Both the position numbers and the translations under genes were made by a program. Under the pieces are notes generated by a model that worked only from the letters and a program-made list of their open reading frames with translations, searched no databases and was not told where the DNA came from. A stretch of 64,000 nucleotides of DNA from Mucilaginibacter segetis (GTDB taxonomy: Bacteria > Bacteroidota > Bacteroidia > Sphingobacteriales > Sphingobacteriaceae): contig NZ_JAEHFW010000001.1 in the NCBI RefSeq assembly GCF_016522075.1, positions 186,001-250,000 of the forward strand, written 5' to 3'. Shown one piece after another: positions 53,258-63,012 of this stretch; the first letter of the stretch is position 1, and every line of letters begins with the position of its first letter.

Positions 53258-54499
53258 ATGCCGGTAAAAACTACCTACAAAGAAAATATCTCTATCGCGC
53301 TGCAGTCTATTGCAGGTAACAGATTGCGAACTTCGCTTACCGCATTAATTATTGCCATTGGTATAATGGCTCTTGTAGGGATATTAACTGCTATTGAGGG
53401 GATACGGCAATATACTAATGATGCTTTTGCAGGCCTGGGCGCTAATTCATTTACTATTCAAAATCGTGGTTCGGGTATAAGTTTCGGCAGGGGCGGTCAC
53501 CGTAAAATTTATCCGTCAATAAGTTATGCAGAAGCTGAGCGCTTTAAAAAGTTATATAAATTACCAGCGTTAGTGCGTATTGAATTAAGTGTTACCGGTA
53601 CAGCAGTAGCAAAAAACGGAAGTATAAAAACCAATCCCAATATATACGTTACCGGCTCGGATGAGAACTATCTTTTAACCACCGGCCATAAACTGGCCTA
53701 TGGACGTAATTTTTCATTATCCGAGGTGGAACATGGCTCAAATGTGGTTATTATAGGTGATGAAATAAAAACCAAACTATTTAAAAATGAAGATCCTATA
53801 AATAAATCCATGCTGCTTGGCGGGTATAAGTTTAGAATTATTGGCGTGTTTGCCGCAAAGGGAAATTCCGGATTTGGCGGGGGTGACAGGTTTTGTGTTA
53901 TACCTGTACAAAAGGCAAGGCAAATGGTATCTTCATCAACCCCATCGTTTGCAACCACTATAATGGTGAGTAACCCGCAGGTGCTGGACGCCAGTATTGG
54001 CGAAGCTACATCGCTTTTCAGGAATATACGCGGCCTGCGCTTTGGTCAGCAGGACAATTTTGAGATATCCCGCAGCGATTCCATTCAGCAGGAGCTGTCA
54101 GGTCAGCTGGCAGGAATAACCGTAGCGGGTTTTGCTATAGGTATTATTACGCTAATAGGAGCTGCGATCGGCTTAATGAATATTATGCTGGTTTCGGTAA
54201 CGGAGCGTACGCGCGAAATTGGTTTGCGGAAATCTATAGGAGCAACGCCTGCTGTAATACGTAAGCAATTTTTAATTGAAGCTATTGTTATTTGTCTTAT
54301 AGGTGGTGTTGCCGGGATAATATTGGGTATGGCTGTTGGTAATTTAATAGCCGTACAAATAAGCGGCACTTTTGTAGTGCCTTGGTTTTGGCTTTCCGCA
54401 GCTGTAGCTTTGTGCACACTTATCGGGTTAGGATCGGGATTTTATCCGGCAAAGAAAGCTTCCAGACTTGATCCGGTGGAAGCCTTACGATACGAATAA
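53258..54499 (+). CDS. MacB-like ABC transporter permease (MacB_PCD/FtsX)
   Basis: 413 residues, the single-FtsX form. Helix one around [18 protein letters not shown] is followed by a ~230-residue periplasmic domain, then three helices with the FtsX pattern [26 protein letters not shown] and the terminal [15 protein letters not shown]. The [10 protein letters not shown] loop is the ATPase-coupling helix of MacB. The ATPase is not adjacent. It is divergent from the TlpA-like gene and convergent with the phosphatase gene. Confidence 0.92.
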   Translation: MPVKTTYKENISIALQSIAGNRLRTSLTALIIAIGIMALVGILTAIEGIRQYTNDAFAGLGANSFTIQNRGSGISFGRGGHRKIYPSISYAEAERFKKLYKLPALVRIELSVTGTAVAKNGSIKTNPNIYVTGSDENYLLTTGHKLAYGRNFSLSEVEHGSNVVIIGDEIKTKLFKNEDPINKSMLLGGYKFRIIGVFAAKGNSGFGGGDRFCVIPVQKARQMVSSSTPSFATTIMVSNPQVLDASIGEATSLFRNIRGLRFGQQDNFEISRSDSIQQELSGQLAGITVAGFAIGIITLIGAAIGLMNIMLVSVTERTREIGLRKSIGATPAVIRKQFLIEAIVICLIGGVAGIILGMAVGNLIAVQISGTFVVPWFWLSAAVALCTLIGLGSGFYPAKKASRLDPVEALRYE

Positions 54500-54507
54500 T
54501 AAATACG

Positions 54508-55248
54508 TTAAAGCGATTTGTTTTTAAGCGGATAATTATCTGAAAGTAATTTTTCCAGATGTGGCAGGGCTAAAGCATCTTCAAAGGCAGCCGCATGGCG
54601 CGGGTGGTGCATATCACTGGAGATGAAATCTATTAAACCCGCATCAACTAACTCTTCGGCCAGTTTTTTGGTTTGCTTACCATAATATCCCGTTAACGAA
54701 ATCGTGTTTAATTGTAAATTGCATCCCCAGCCTCGTATCATCCGTAATTTATCAACATCCATATAACCATATCGTTCCGGATGCGCTAAAATAGGTTTGT
54801 ATCCTGCTTCACGCATTTTTTGTACCATAGGTATTACATTGGGCGGCTGATTAACAAAGGAGAGCTCAAACAGTACAAAATTGTCGCCCATGGTCATCAG
54901 GCTCCGCTCTTCAATACGGGTCTCAAAGGTTTCATCAAAATAATGTTCGGCGGCCGCCTCAACGGTAATGGCTATGTTTTGGTTTTTTAATTCCTGTTTA
55001 AGGAGAGCAAGAGCATTGCCTATACTCTCCTTGTCGTTACGATAATAATCTACCATAACGTGCGGAGTTGCTATAATTTTGCTGATTCCCAGTTCCATCA
55101 TTTTTTTTATGAGTACAATGGAGTCTTCGGGCGTTTGGGCCCCGTCATCTATTCCGGGCAGAACATGCGAGTGCATATCTGTACCTATGGGTTCATAGTT
55201 CAGGGTTATTATTTTTTTTACTTCTTTTTTCTTAAATAGTCCAAACAT
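54508..55248 (-). CDS. CpsB/CapC-type tyrosine-protein phosphatase (PHP fold)
   Basis: 246 residues. The PHP metal motif H-S-H occurs in D-M-H-S-H-V-L-P-G-I-D-D-G-A, followed by A-T-P-H, then L-A-H-P-E-R-Y and S-S-D-M-H near the end, matching YwqE/CpsB. These manganese-dependent phosphatases dephosphorylate the tyrosine kinases that govern polysaccharide export. The gene is the last in a five-gene minus-strand run, one base after rfbB. The matching kinase and export proteins are not in the window. Confidence 0.93.
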   Translation of the reverse strand: MFGLFKKKEVKKIITLNYEPIGTDMHSHVLPGIDDGAQTPEDSIVLIKKMMELGISKIIATPHVMVDYYRNDKESIGNALALLKQELKNQNIAITVEAAAEHYFDETFETRIEERSLMTMGDNFVLFELSFVNQPPNVIPMVQKMREAGYKPILAHPERYGYMDVDKLRMIRGWGCNLQLNTISLTGYYGKQTKKLAEELVDAGLIDFISSDMHHPRHAAAFEDALALPHLEKLLSDNYPLKNKSL

Positions 55249-55249
55249 T

Positions 55250-56302
55250 TTAACGGTTATTATACTGCTCGCTGTAATATTCCTGATAATGGCCGGAAGT
55301 TACGTCGTTAAGCCAATCCTGGTTTTCCAGATACCAGTCAACTGTTTTTTCAAGGCCTTCTTCAAATGTGATAGAAGGTTCCCATCCTAATTCATTTTTC
55401 AGTTTAGTGGCATCAATGGCGTATCGCAGATCATGACCGGCACGATCAGTTACGTAAGTTATCAGCTTTGCAGATTCACCTTCTGCCCGGCCCAGTTTTT
55501 TATCTAATATACTACAAAGTAACTTTATCAGGTCTATGTTTTTCCATTCGTTATGTCCGCCAATATTGTAGGTAGAGCCGGGCGCTGCTTTATGGAAAAT
55601 TACATCGATAGCTCTTGCGTGGTCTTCCACCCAAAGCCAGTCGCGTATGTTTTCGCCTTTACCATATACAGGTACCGGCTTATTTTGTTTAATATTATGG
55701 ATGGCCAGCGGTATCAGTTTTTCCGGAAAGTGGAACGAGCCGTAATTATTGGAACAATTAGATATTACGGTGTCTAAACCATAGGTGTCATGATAGGCCC
55801 TTACAAAATGATCAGACCCGGCTTTTGATGCAGAGTACGGCGAATGAGGGTCATAAGCTGTTTTTTCGGTAAACATATCTGTATCGCCTAAAGTACCGTA
55901 TACCTCATCGGTTGATACATGATAAAATCTTTTTTCATTATAATTACCTTTCCACAAATTGCGGGCGGCGTTCAGCAAATTTACCGTGCCTACTACATTG
56001 GTCATTACAAATTCAACCGGATTGGAGATAGACCTGTCGACATGTGATTCTGCAGCCAAATGAATAATGGCATCGGGCTGTTCAACCTCAAACAGATTAG
56101 TAATATAAGGCTGATCAACAATATCGCCTTTTATAAACTGATAATTGGGGTAGTTTTCAATGTCTTTTAAATTAGCCAGATTGCCGGCGTAAGTTAGTTT
56201 ATCAAGGTTGATGATATGATAATCAGGATAATTTTTAACAAAGCGGCGCACTACGTGAGACCCGATAAAGCCGGCCCCACCTGTAATTATTATTTTTTTC
56301 AT
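55250..56302 (-). CDS. rfbB: dTDP-glucose 4,6-dehydratase
   Basis: 350 residues of the extended SDR family. It converts dTDP-glucose to dTDP-4-keto-6-deoxyglucose, the entry to rhamnose and related deoxysugars. G-G-A-G-F-I-G-S-H binds NAD, D-K-L-T-Y-A-G-N and H-L-A-A-E-S-H-V-D-R-S are family-specific, and the catalytic set is T-D-E-V-Y-G and Y-S-A-S-K. It overlaps galE by four bases (the ATGA arrangement), so the two are translationally coupled. rfbA, rfbC and rfbD are not visible here. Confidence 0.95.
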   Translation of the reverse strand: MKKIIITGGAGFIGSHVVRRFVKNYPDYHIINLDKLTYAGNLANLKDIENYPNYQFIKGDIVDQPYITNLFEVEQPDAIIHLAAESHVDRSISNPVEFVMTNVVGTVNLLNAARNLWKGNYNEKRFYHVSTDEVYGTLGDTDMFTEKTAYDPHSPYSASKAGSDHFVRAYHDTYGLDTVISNCSNNYGSFHFPEKLIPLAIHNIKQNKPVPVYGKGENIRDWLWVEDHARAIDVIFHKAAPGSTYNIGGHNEWKNIDLIKLLCSILDKKLGRAEGESAKLITYVTDRAGHDLRYAIDATKLKNELGWEPSITFEEGLEKTVDWYLENQDWLNDVTSGHYQEYYSEQYNNR

Positions 56303-57327
56303 AAAGGATTTTCTTTAACGGATAGTTCCCAGTTCCATGCAGACTGCATCATTTCTGTGAGTGAACACTCGGTTCTCCAATTTAGTTCTTCATTAGCTTT
56401 TTTTGTGTCTGCATATACAGCAGCCACGTCTCCTTCTCTGCGCGGAGCAAGTTTATAATCAATTTTAATTCCGGTAGCTTTTGTAAAAGCATCTACTATA
56501 TTAAGCACGGAGTATCCTTCGCCGGTACCAATATTATAAACCTGATACCAGCCTTGTGCATCGTTTTGTGTAAGCAGCTTTTCTACAGCTTTTATATGTG
56601 CACGTGCCACATCGCATACATGAATATAATCGCGTACGCAGGTACCATCAGGTGTTGGATAATCGCTCCCGAAAATATTAAGAAATTCCCTTTTTCCGAA
56701 GGCTGTTTCAGTAATATACGGAATAAGGTGATGTGGCACACCGTGCTGCACCTCGCCAATCAGCGCGCTTTTATGTGCACCAACAGGGTTAAAATAACGT
56801 AAAGAAATAGCATTAATGTGCCCTGCCGCAGCCGTATGTTCTAAAATTTCCTCCCCCATTTGTTTAGTGTTGCCATATGGCGAAGCGGCTTTTTGCGTAG
56901 GTGTTTTTTCGGTTACAGGCAAATTTTCAGGATTGCCATATACTGTGCATGAGGAAGAAAATACGATGGGTTTTATCTCATATTTTCGCATGCATTTTAA
57001 CAAGTTAATCTGCGAATAAAGGTTATTCTCGAAATACATTAAAGGCTGCTGAACTGATTCATTAACCTGCAAAAATGCCGCAAAATGTATTACTGCGTCT
57101 ATACCCGGGTTGGTAGCAAATATGTTCTCTAACTCATCATAATTACACATTTCGGTTTCGAAGAAAGCCGGGCGTTTCCCTGTTATTTTTTCTATCCGGT
57201 TTAATACTTCTGATGATGAATTAGATAAATTATCAATAATGATAACTTCATAACCTGCGTTTAATAGCTCTACTACGGTATGTGAACCAATATATCCCAT
57301 GCCGCCGGTTACTAAAATTTTGCTCAT
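56299..57327 (-). CDS. galE: UDP-glucose 4-epimerase
   Basis: 342 residues. It interconverts UDP-glucose and UDP-galactose with a bound NAD. G-G-M-G-Y-I-G-S-H is the NAD loop; D-N-L-S-N-S, H-F-A-A-F, S-S-S-C-T-V-Y-G and Y-G-N-T-K (catalytic Tyr-Lys) are as in GalE; R-Y-F-N-P-V-G-A-H, then R-D-Y-I-H-V-x-D-V-A follow. It starts 6 bases after the end of the UDP-xylose synthase gene and its end overlaps rfbB by four bases, so it is mid-operon. Confidence 0.94.
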   Translation of the reverse strand: MSKILVTGGMGYIGSHTVVELLNAGYEVIIIDNLSNSSSEVLNRIEKITGKRPAFFETEMCNYDELENIFATNPGIDAVIHFAAFLQVNESVQQPLMYFENNLYSQINLLKCMRKYEIKPIVFSSSCTVYGNPENLPVTEKTPTQKAASPYGNTKQMGEEILEHTAAAGHINAISLRYFNPVGAHKSALIGEVQHGVPHHLIPYITETAFGKREFLNIFGSDYPTPDGTCVRDYIHVCDVARAHIKAVEKLLTQNDAQGWYQVYNIGTGEGYSVLNIVDAFTKATGIKIDYKLAPRREGDVAAVYADTKKANEELNWRTECSLTEMMQSAWNWELSVKENPL

Positions 57328-57333
57328 TGGCTA

Positions 57334-58323
57334 TTATTTATTAAAAGATGCAAAATCTTTATGTTCAACTTTTTCAATAACATCTTTTGGTAACGATTTA
57401 AAGTACTCGTACGTTATTTTTAAACCTTCCGCACGCGAAACCTTAGGTTCCCAGTTTAGTATTTCCCTTGCTTTTGTAATATCCGGTCTTCTTTGCTTAG
57501 GATCATCAACAGGCAGGTCTTTATAAACCATTTTTTGTGAGGTTCCGGTTAATTTAATTATCTCTTCGCCAAACTCTTTAATAGTTATTTCGCTCGGGTT
57601 ACCAATATTTACCGGGTAAGCATAGTCGCTGAATAATAAACGGTAAATACCTTCAATAAGGTCATCAACATAACAAAAAGACCGTGTTTGTGAACCATCG
57701 CCAAAAACGGTCAGATCTTCACCCCTGATAGCCTGACCTATAAATGCGGGTAATACGCGTCCATCGTTAAGACGCATGCGTGGGCCATAAGTATTAAATA
57801 TACGTACTATACGGGTTTCTAAACCATGAAAAGTATGGTAGGCCATGGTTATGGATTCCTGAAAGCGTTTAGCTTCGTCATATACCCCTCGGGGGCCAAC
57901 AGTATTTACATTGCCCCAGTATTCTTCGGGCTGTGGATTCACTGACGGATCGCCATAGATCTCTGAAGTTGATGCAATAAGCATGCGTGCATTTTTATGG
58001 CGTGCAAGCCCAAGCAGATTATGGGTACCTAATGAGCCTACCTTCAATGTTTGAATCGGGATCTTTAAATAATCTATAGGGCTGGCCGGAGATGCGAAAT
58101 GTAAAATATAATGTAATTCGCCCGGTATATAAACATATTTAGAAACATCGTGGTGGTAAAACTCAAAGTTTTCCAGTTTAAATAAGTGTTCTATATTTCT
58201 CAGATCACCCGTGATCAGGTTATCCATGGCTATTACATGGAAATCTTCGGCAATAAAACGATCGCACAGGTGTGAACCTAAAAAACCTGCTGCTCCGGTG
58301 ATTAAAATACGTTTTCGGGCCAT
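57334..58323 (-). CDS. UDP-glucuronate decarboxylase (UDP-xylose synthase)
   Basis: 329 residues. The extended SDR with G-A-A-G-F-L-G-S-H, then [14 protein letters not shown], catalytic [16 protein letters not shown], and D-G-R-V-L-P-A-F-I matches UXS, which makes UDP-xylose from UDP-glucuronate. The enzyme uses the product of ugd encoded upstream in the same direction. It is separated from the membrane protein gene by ~130 bases, and 6 bases from galE. Confidence 0.93.
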   Translation of the reverse strand: MARKRILITGAAGFLGSHLCDRFIAEDFHVIAMDNLITGDLRNIEHLFKLENFEFYHHDVSKYVYIPGELHYILHFASPASPIDYLKIPIQTLKVGSLGTHNLLGLARHKNARMLIASTSEIYGDPSVNPQPEEYWGNVNTVGPRGVYDEAKRFQESITMAYHTFHGLETRIVRIFNTYGPRMRLNDGRVLPAFIGQAIRGEDLTVFGDGSQTRSFCYVDDLIEGIYRLLFSDYAYPVNIGNPSEITIKEFGEEIIKLTGTSQKMVYKDLPVDDPKQRRPDITKAREILNWEPKVSRAEGLKITYEYFKSLPKDVIEKVEHKDFASFNK

Positions 58324-58450
58324 ATTTATTAAAGTGTTGCTATATTTTGGCTAAAGATAATGGATTTTGATTAAAGGGCGTTTTTTTATGAGATAAGTAC
58401 CGTATACGTTTACAGATATTGTTTATCATGTTGTTTTATTATACGTAATA

Positions 58451-59476
58451 CTAAAGTTTATGTTTGTCAACTTTTTTAAACATAAACAGCATGTACATAA
58501 TAAATGATATAGCAGACAGCACAAGGCCAGCCTCGCTTATTAGCATTATGCACATTAGCACATACACGCATTCCAGCATTCTTTTAAAAGTAAAGAACCT
58601 GTCTTTTAAATGTCCTGACGAATAGTAAAGCGAAAATCCGAATTGTGAATAACAGCGTTCAATATTTCTGAGTGTACGTCTGGCCGATCGTGCTGTAGCT
58701 GCGGCTCTTTTGTATAACTCCCAAAATAAAGTCAGCAATAAAATCAGCGGAACTATATAAAACAACTTGTCGAAGATCGTTTTATCATAGAAAAGGTTAA
58801 GGTTGAAAATTTTTTGAAAAAAGGGCACCGAATGCCATTGATGTACAGCAGACTGACTAAAAGTTTCCCTTATAAATTTAAACCCCAAAGCAAATGCAGT
58901 AAACTGCCCGGTGATCATGGCAATTGAAACCGTGTCATAATGTTTTTGCTCTGCTGATGCGTTGGTGTAAGCCTCCGTCGGAAAATCCATGATCTCTGCC
59001 ATCCTTGATTTTTCATGGTCAACTAAAGCCTTTTTTTCTGCTGCGCTTACCGGCGCTGTAGTACTAATTATATTAAACTCTTTTAAGTAGGGGAATATCT
59101 CTTCCTTATCAAATAAAATAAGGTCACAGTAAAATTTTACCCGCCCGTAATGGAAGTCGGAAGTAATTATATCAATTAATGCTGGGCGGTGCTGTCTTAT
59201 AATATCTCTTAAGCCTGCTATATCCTGAAACGTATTGGACGAATTAACCGAAATACGCGTGTTTTTTACGGGAATGCCATTATCATTCAGGTATTTTTTT
59301 AAATGCTCCGAATGTTTGGTTAATGTAGAATTAAAATGCCCGCCAAATGTTCCGGTGGTTACAATCTCTCTGGTTTTATCAATATTCCATAAAGCTATGG
59401 CTGTATCGCAACGGCTTTTAGCAATAAGTGACAGTAAGCCCTTATCATCATTTGTGTTGCCTAATATTACGATCAT
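58451..59476 (-). CDS. DUF218 (YdcF/ElyC-like) domain protein with C-terminal membrane segments
   Basis: 341 residues. Residues 1-150 fit the DUF218 pattern: V-I-L-G-N-T-N-D-D-K-G at the start, R-C-D-T-A-I-A-L-W, I-V-T-T-G-T-F-G-G, H-S-E-H-L-K-K-Y-L-N-D-N-G-I-P, N-S-S-N-T-F-Q-D and I-I-T-S-D-F-H-Y-G-R. The rest contains a membrane segment near 238-252 and two more near 297-335. In ElyC and SanA the helices precede the domain, so the order is reversed here. The DUF218 group is tied to envelope integrity, and its place beside ugd fits a role in polysaccharide or undecaprenyl-lipid handling (inference). Confidence 0.65.
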   Translation of the reverse strand: MIVILGNTNDDKGLLSLIAKSRCDTAIALWNIDKTREIVTTGTFGGHFNSTLTKHSEHLKKYLNDNGIPVKNTRISVNSSNTFQDIAGLRDIIRQHRPALIDIITSDFHYGRVKFYCDLILFDKEEIFPYLKEFNIISTTAPVSAAEKKALVDHEKSRMAEIMDFPTEAYTNASAEQKHYDTVSIAMITGQFTAFALGFKFIRETFSQSAVHQWHSVPFFQKIFNLNLFYDKTIFDKLFYIVPLILLLTLFWELYKRAAATARSARRTLRNIERCYSQFGFSLYYSSGHLKDRFFTFKRMLECVYVLMCIMLISEAGLVLSAISFIMYMLFMFKKVDKHKL

Positions 59477-59527
59477 CTTTAATAAAAGTCAGGTTAAGCA
59501 CAAATAATAAAAGTTATTCTGATTACA

Positions 59528-60841
59528 TTAATTGCTAATGATCTTTCTGCCTATGCTGTTATAATAAAAGCCCAGATCGATCATTTTTTGCAGATCGTAC
59601 AGATTGCGGCCATCAAATATTACCTTACTTTTAAGTGCACCACTTAGTCGTTCAAAATCAGGAGTCCTGAACACCGACCACTCTGTAACTATCAGTAGAG
59701 CATCAGCATCGGTCACTACATCGTAAGCGTTTTGGCCATAAGTTATTTTATCACCAAGTAAGGCTTTTACATTCTGCATACCTTCCGGGTCAAAAACACT
59801 TACGGTTGCTCCTTCTTTAAGTAACTCATCAATAATATATAAAGCAGGTGCTTCGCGTATATCATCGGTTTCCGGTTTAAAGGCCAGACCCCACATGCCG
59901 AATTTTTTGCCTTTCAGATCACCGTTATAGTATTTTTTAAGTTTTTGAACCAGTACTTTTTTCTGTATTTCATTAACCTCCATTACAGAGTTTAAGATCT
60001 TGAAATCATACTTGTTTTCCTCAGCTGATTTGGCCAGCGCCTGAACATCTTTCGGGAAGCAACTGCCACCATAACCAATACCCGAAAACAGGAAACGATT
60101 ACCGATGCGGTTATCAGCGCCTATGCCACGGCGTACCATATCAACATCAGCCCCCACCAGCTCACATAAGTTTGCCACCTCGTTCATAAAAGAGATTTTT
60201 GTAGCCAGAAAAGAGTTAGCGGCATATTTTGTAAGCTCTGATGAGCGCTCATCCATAAAAATAACCGGGTTACCCTGCCTTACATAAGGCGCATAAAGTT
60301 CGCCCATTAACTTGCGTGCTCTTTCATCCGTAGTGCCCACAACCACCCTGTCGGGTTTCATAAAGTCTTCAACAGCCACACCTTCACGTAAAAACTCAGG
60401 ATTTGATACTACGGCGCACTCTACGGTGGTGTTTTCTTTTATCACAGCAGTAAACTTATCAGCGGTACCTACCGGCACGGTCGATTTTGTTACGATAACT
60501 TTATAATCAGTAATTATTTTGGCTATATCCTTTGCAGCACCCAATACATAACTCAGATCTGCTGAACCATCACCTCCCGGAGGGGTTGGTAGTGCTAAGA
60601 AAATGATCTGGGCATCAGTAATAGCATCAGCCAGTACATTTGTAAATAATAGTCTTTTTTGATCAATATTACGATGGAAGAGTAGTTCAAGGCCAGGCTC
60701 GTATATAGGTAATTTGCCTTCCTGCATCATTTTTACTTTGTTTTCGTTAATGTCAACACAAGTAACCTGATTTCCGGTTTCAGCTAAACAAGTTCCGGTT
60801 ACTAACCCTACGTATCCTGTTCCAACTACAGCTATCTTCAT
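59528..60841 (-). CDS. ugd: UDP-glucose 6-dehydrogenase
   Basis: 437 residues. Oxidises UDP-glucose to UDP-glucuronate in two NAD-dependent steps. N-terminal Rossmann G-T-G-Y-V-G-L-V-T-G, S-T-V-P-V-G-T, N-P-E-F-L-R-E-G, A-A-N-S-F-L-A-T-K-I-S-F-M-N-E and the catalytic C261 in G-Y-G-G-S-C-F-P-K-D are all present, with the C-terminal F-D-G-R-N-L-Y. It is the first gene of the minus-strand nucleotide-sugar block and supplies the substrate of the UDP-xylose synthase. It is divergent from waaA with only 63 bases between starts. Confidence 0.97.
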   Translation of the reverse strand: MKIAVVGTGYVGLVTGTCLAETGNQVTCVDINENKVKMMQEGKLPIYEPGLELLFHRNIDQKRLLFTNVLADAITDAQIIFLALPTPPGGDGSADLSYVLGAAKDIAKIITDYKVIVTKSTVPVGTADKFTAVIKENTTVECAVVSNPEFLREGVAVEDFMKPDRVVVGTTDERARKLMGELYAPYVRQGNPVIFMDERSSELTKYAANSFLATKISFMNEVANLCELVGADVDMVRRGIGADNRIGNRFLFSGIGYGGSCFPKDVQALAKSAEENKYDFKILNSVMEVNEIQKKVLVQKLKKYYNGDLKGKKFGMWGLAFKPETDDIREAPALYIIDELLKEGATVSVFDPEGMQNVKALLGDKITYGQNAYDVVTDADALLIVTEWSVFRTPDFERLSGALKSKVIFDGRNLYDLQKMIDLGFYYNSIGRKIISN

Positions 60842-60904
60842 AAATGTTTTTGTTATTAATGTTATTACTTTTACCCCGACGAAGATAATAATTACAATTT
60901 TAAA

Positions 60905-62131
60905 ATGCTGTTATTATATAATATTGGAATTGTTTTATACCGCGTGCTTGTGTTTATGGTTTCCTTTTTTAATAATAAAGCGAAGTTGTGGGTACGGGGA
61001 AGGCAAAAACAAACTATAATATATTATGAATCAAGTATATGGTTCCATTTTGCATCATTGGGCGAATTTGAGCAGGGTAGGCCGGTTCTTGAAAAAGTAA
61101 AAGCACTTTATCCGGCACAAAAAATTGTGATCACTTTTTTTTCTCCGTCGGGATACGAGGTAAGAAAAAACACCCCCCTTGCTGATGCGGTATATTATTT
61201 GCCGGCGGATACCGCCCGTAACGCAAATGATTTTATTAAAAACATAAATCCAGTAATGGCAGTTTTTACCAAATACGAATATTGGTATCATTATTTTAAT
61301 GAGCTGCATCATCAGCATGTGCCTTTGTATGTTATTTCATCCATATTCAGGCCGGGGCAGATCTTTTTTAAATGGTATGGCGGCCTGAACCGTAAAATGC
61401 TGAAGCTGGTAACCTGGTTTTTTGTACAGGATGCAGATTCCAAACATTTATTGCAGGGGCTGGGTATAAGCAACATCAGCCTTAGCGGCGATACCCGGTT
61501 TGATCGTGTTTGGGCCAATGCAGCTAACCCTAAAGCTATACCTGTTGTTGAAGAATTTATTGGAAAAAGTAAGCTGTTTATAGCCGGCAGCACCTGGCCG
61601 GAGGATGAAAAATTATTGGCCGCGTTAATAGAAAAGCATCCCGACTGGAAATTTATAATTGCGCCGCATGAAACAAGCGAAGAAAAGATAAAGGGTTTGT
61701 TGAGCCTTTTACCAACCAACGATACAATAAAATATTCACAACTCACCGAAAAATACCTTCTACAACATCGCGTACTTATCATTGACAATATCGGCCTGCT
61801 TTCATCCCTTTATCAATTTGCTGCAATAGCTTATATAGGCGGTGGTTTTGGGGCGGGTATACACAATACATTGGAGGCGGCAGCTTTTGGTATGCCGGTA
61901 ATATTCGGGCCAAAATATAATAAATTTAAAGAAGCCCGCGATCTGGTTGAACTTAATGCCGGATTCAGTATTAACAATGAAGCAGAATTGTTGAATATCG
62001 CCGGTAGATTAATGACTGATGAAGCATTCTGCACGGCTACAGCACATATTGCCAAAAGGTATGTTAATGAGCATATTGGAGCAACGGATGTAATTCTTAA
62101 ATATATTGCAGATAAACATCCTGCTTTATAA
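60905..62131 (+). CDS. waaA: 3-deoxy-D-manno-octulosonic acid (Kdo) transferase
   Basis: 408 residues. A single N-terminal membrane anchor (M-L-L-L-Y-N-I-G-I-V-L-Y-R) precedes the GT-30 domain. F-H-F-A-S-L-G-E-F-E-Q-G-R holds the catalytic Glu, Y-L-P-A-D-T follows, and the second half has I-A-G-S-T-W-P-E-D-E and I-G-G-G-F-G-A-G-I-H-N-T-L-E-A-A-A-F-G-M-P-V as donor-binding loop. It attaches Kdo to lipid A precursor in LPS assembly. It begins the plus-strand lipid block, followed 62 bases later by the alpha/beta hydrolase gene. Confidence 0.95.
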   Translation: MLLLYNIGIVLYRVLVFMVSFFNNKAKLWVRGRQKQTIIYYESSIWFHFASLGEFEQGRPVLEKVKALYPAQKIVITFFSPSGYEVRKNTPLADAVYYLPADTARNANDFIKNINPVMAVFTKYEYWYHYFNELHHQHVPLYVISSIFRPGQIFFKWYGGLNRKMLKLVTWFFVQDADSKHLLQGLGISNISLSGDTRFDRVWANAANPKAIPVVEEFIGKSKLFIAGSTWPEDEKLLAALIEKHPDWKFIIAPHETSEEKIKGLLSLLPTNDTIKYSQLTEKYLLQHRVLIIDNIGLLSSLYQFAAIAYIGGGFGAGIHNTLEAAAFGMPVIFGPKYNKFKEARDLVELNAGFSINNEAELLNIAGRLMTDEAFCTATAHIAKRYVNEHIGATDVILKYIADKHPAL

Positions 62132-62193
62132 ACAGCATAATTATATCTGCTTCTTAAAACATTTTAGGCAGCTATTCCTTAATATTGCCTGCT

Positions 62194-63012
62194 ATGGGTT
62201 TTTTAGATCTTCCCGGTTTAGGTAAAGCACATTATCATGAATATGGCAGCGGCAGTAAGCCGATGTTAGCTTTTCATGGCTATGGCATGACGGGCAAACA
62301 GTTTCATGTACTGGAAAAATCAGTTTTAACAAAATATCATGTTTACGGATTCGATCACTTTTTCCACGGTGAAAGTAAATTATCCGGCTGGGCCGAAAAT
62401 AAGATCACAGCAGGCATGCCCAAAACAATGGTAAAAGCCTACGTGGAGGAATGGTTTAAAAAGCATGGCCGACAGCGCTTTTCGGTAATGGGTTATTCTA
62501 TAGGCGCCAATATCGCATTGTTATTAGTAGAAGAATACGCCGACCTGATAGACGATATTATCCTGATGGCACCCGATGGGCTATCGACATATAAGGGGTT
62601 TCACTTTTTACTGCATCAGCCAATAGGGCGTTTTTTCTTCAGGCAGGTAACTAAGAGTAAATGGCTGGCGCCTTCATTGTTAAATAATCTGAAAAAAACA
62701 GGGTTTATTGATGCCAGTCTGCATCAGATAGCTTATAACGAAATAGATACTCCCCAAAAACGCCAGGATGTTTATTATACCCTGAACCTCATCCGCTTGT
62801 TAAAGCCGGATGCCGTAAAAATAGCCGGTCTTATTAATCAGCACCATATAAATTGTACGTTAATTTTTGGAAAGGATGATAATTTATTCCCCAAAACGGC
62901 AGCTGAACCATTTATAAATATGCTCGATGATGCAGACGTACATGAAGTGCCGCTGGGGCATTGGCTGGTAGTAAAACAATTGGATGAGTATTTAGTAAAT
63001 TTACCCGCATGA
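62194..63012 (+). CDS. alpha/beta-fold hydrolase
   Basis: 272 residues from the ATG at 62194; a TTG nine bases upstream is less likely. The nucleophile motif is G-Y-S-I-G-A, with an oxyanion-side H-G-Y-G-M-T-G, and the catalytic His near the C-terminus in V-P-L-G-H-W-L. The acid is likely the Asp in F-G-K-D-D-N. The protein has no signal peptide. It overlaps the next gene, an acyltransferase, by four bases, so it may act on a lipid or acyl intermediate in the same pathway (inference). The family is broad and substrate cannot be stated. Confidence 0.82.
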   Translation: MGFLDLPGLGKAHYHEYGSGSKPMLAFHGYGMTGKQFHVLEKSVLTKYHVYGFDHFFHGESKLSGWAENKITAGMPKTMVKAYVEEWFKKHGRQRFSVMGYSIGANIALLLVEEYADLIDDIILMAPDGLSTYKGFHFLLHQPIGRFFFRQVTKSKWLAPSLLNNLKKTGFIDASLHQIAYNEIDTPQKRQDVYYTLNLIRLLKPDAVKIAGLINQHHINCTLIFGKDDNLFPKTAAEPFINMLDDADVHEVPLGHWLVVKQLDEYLVNLPA

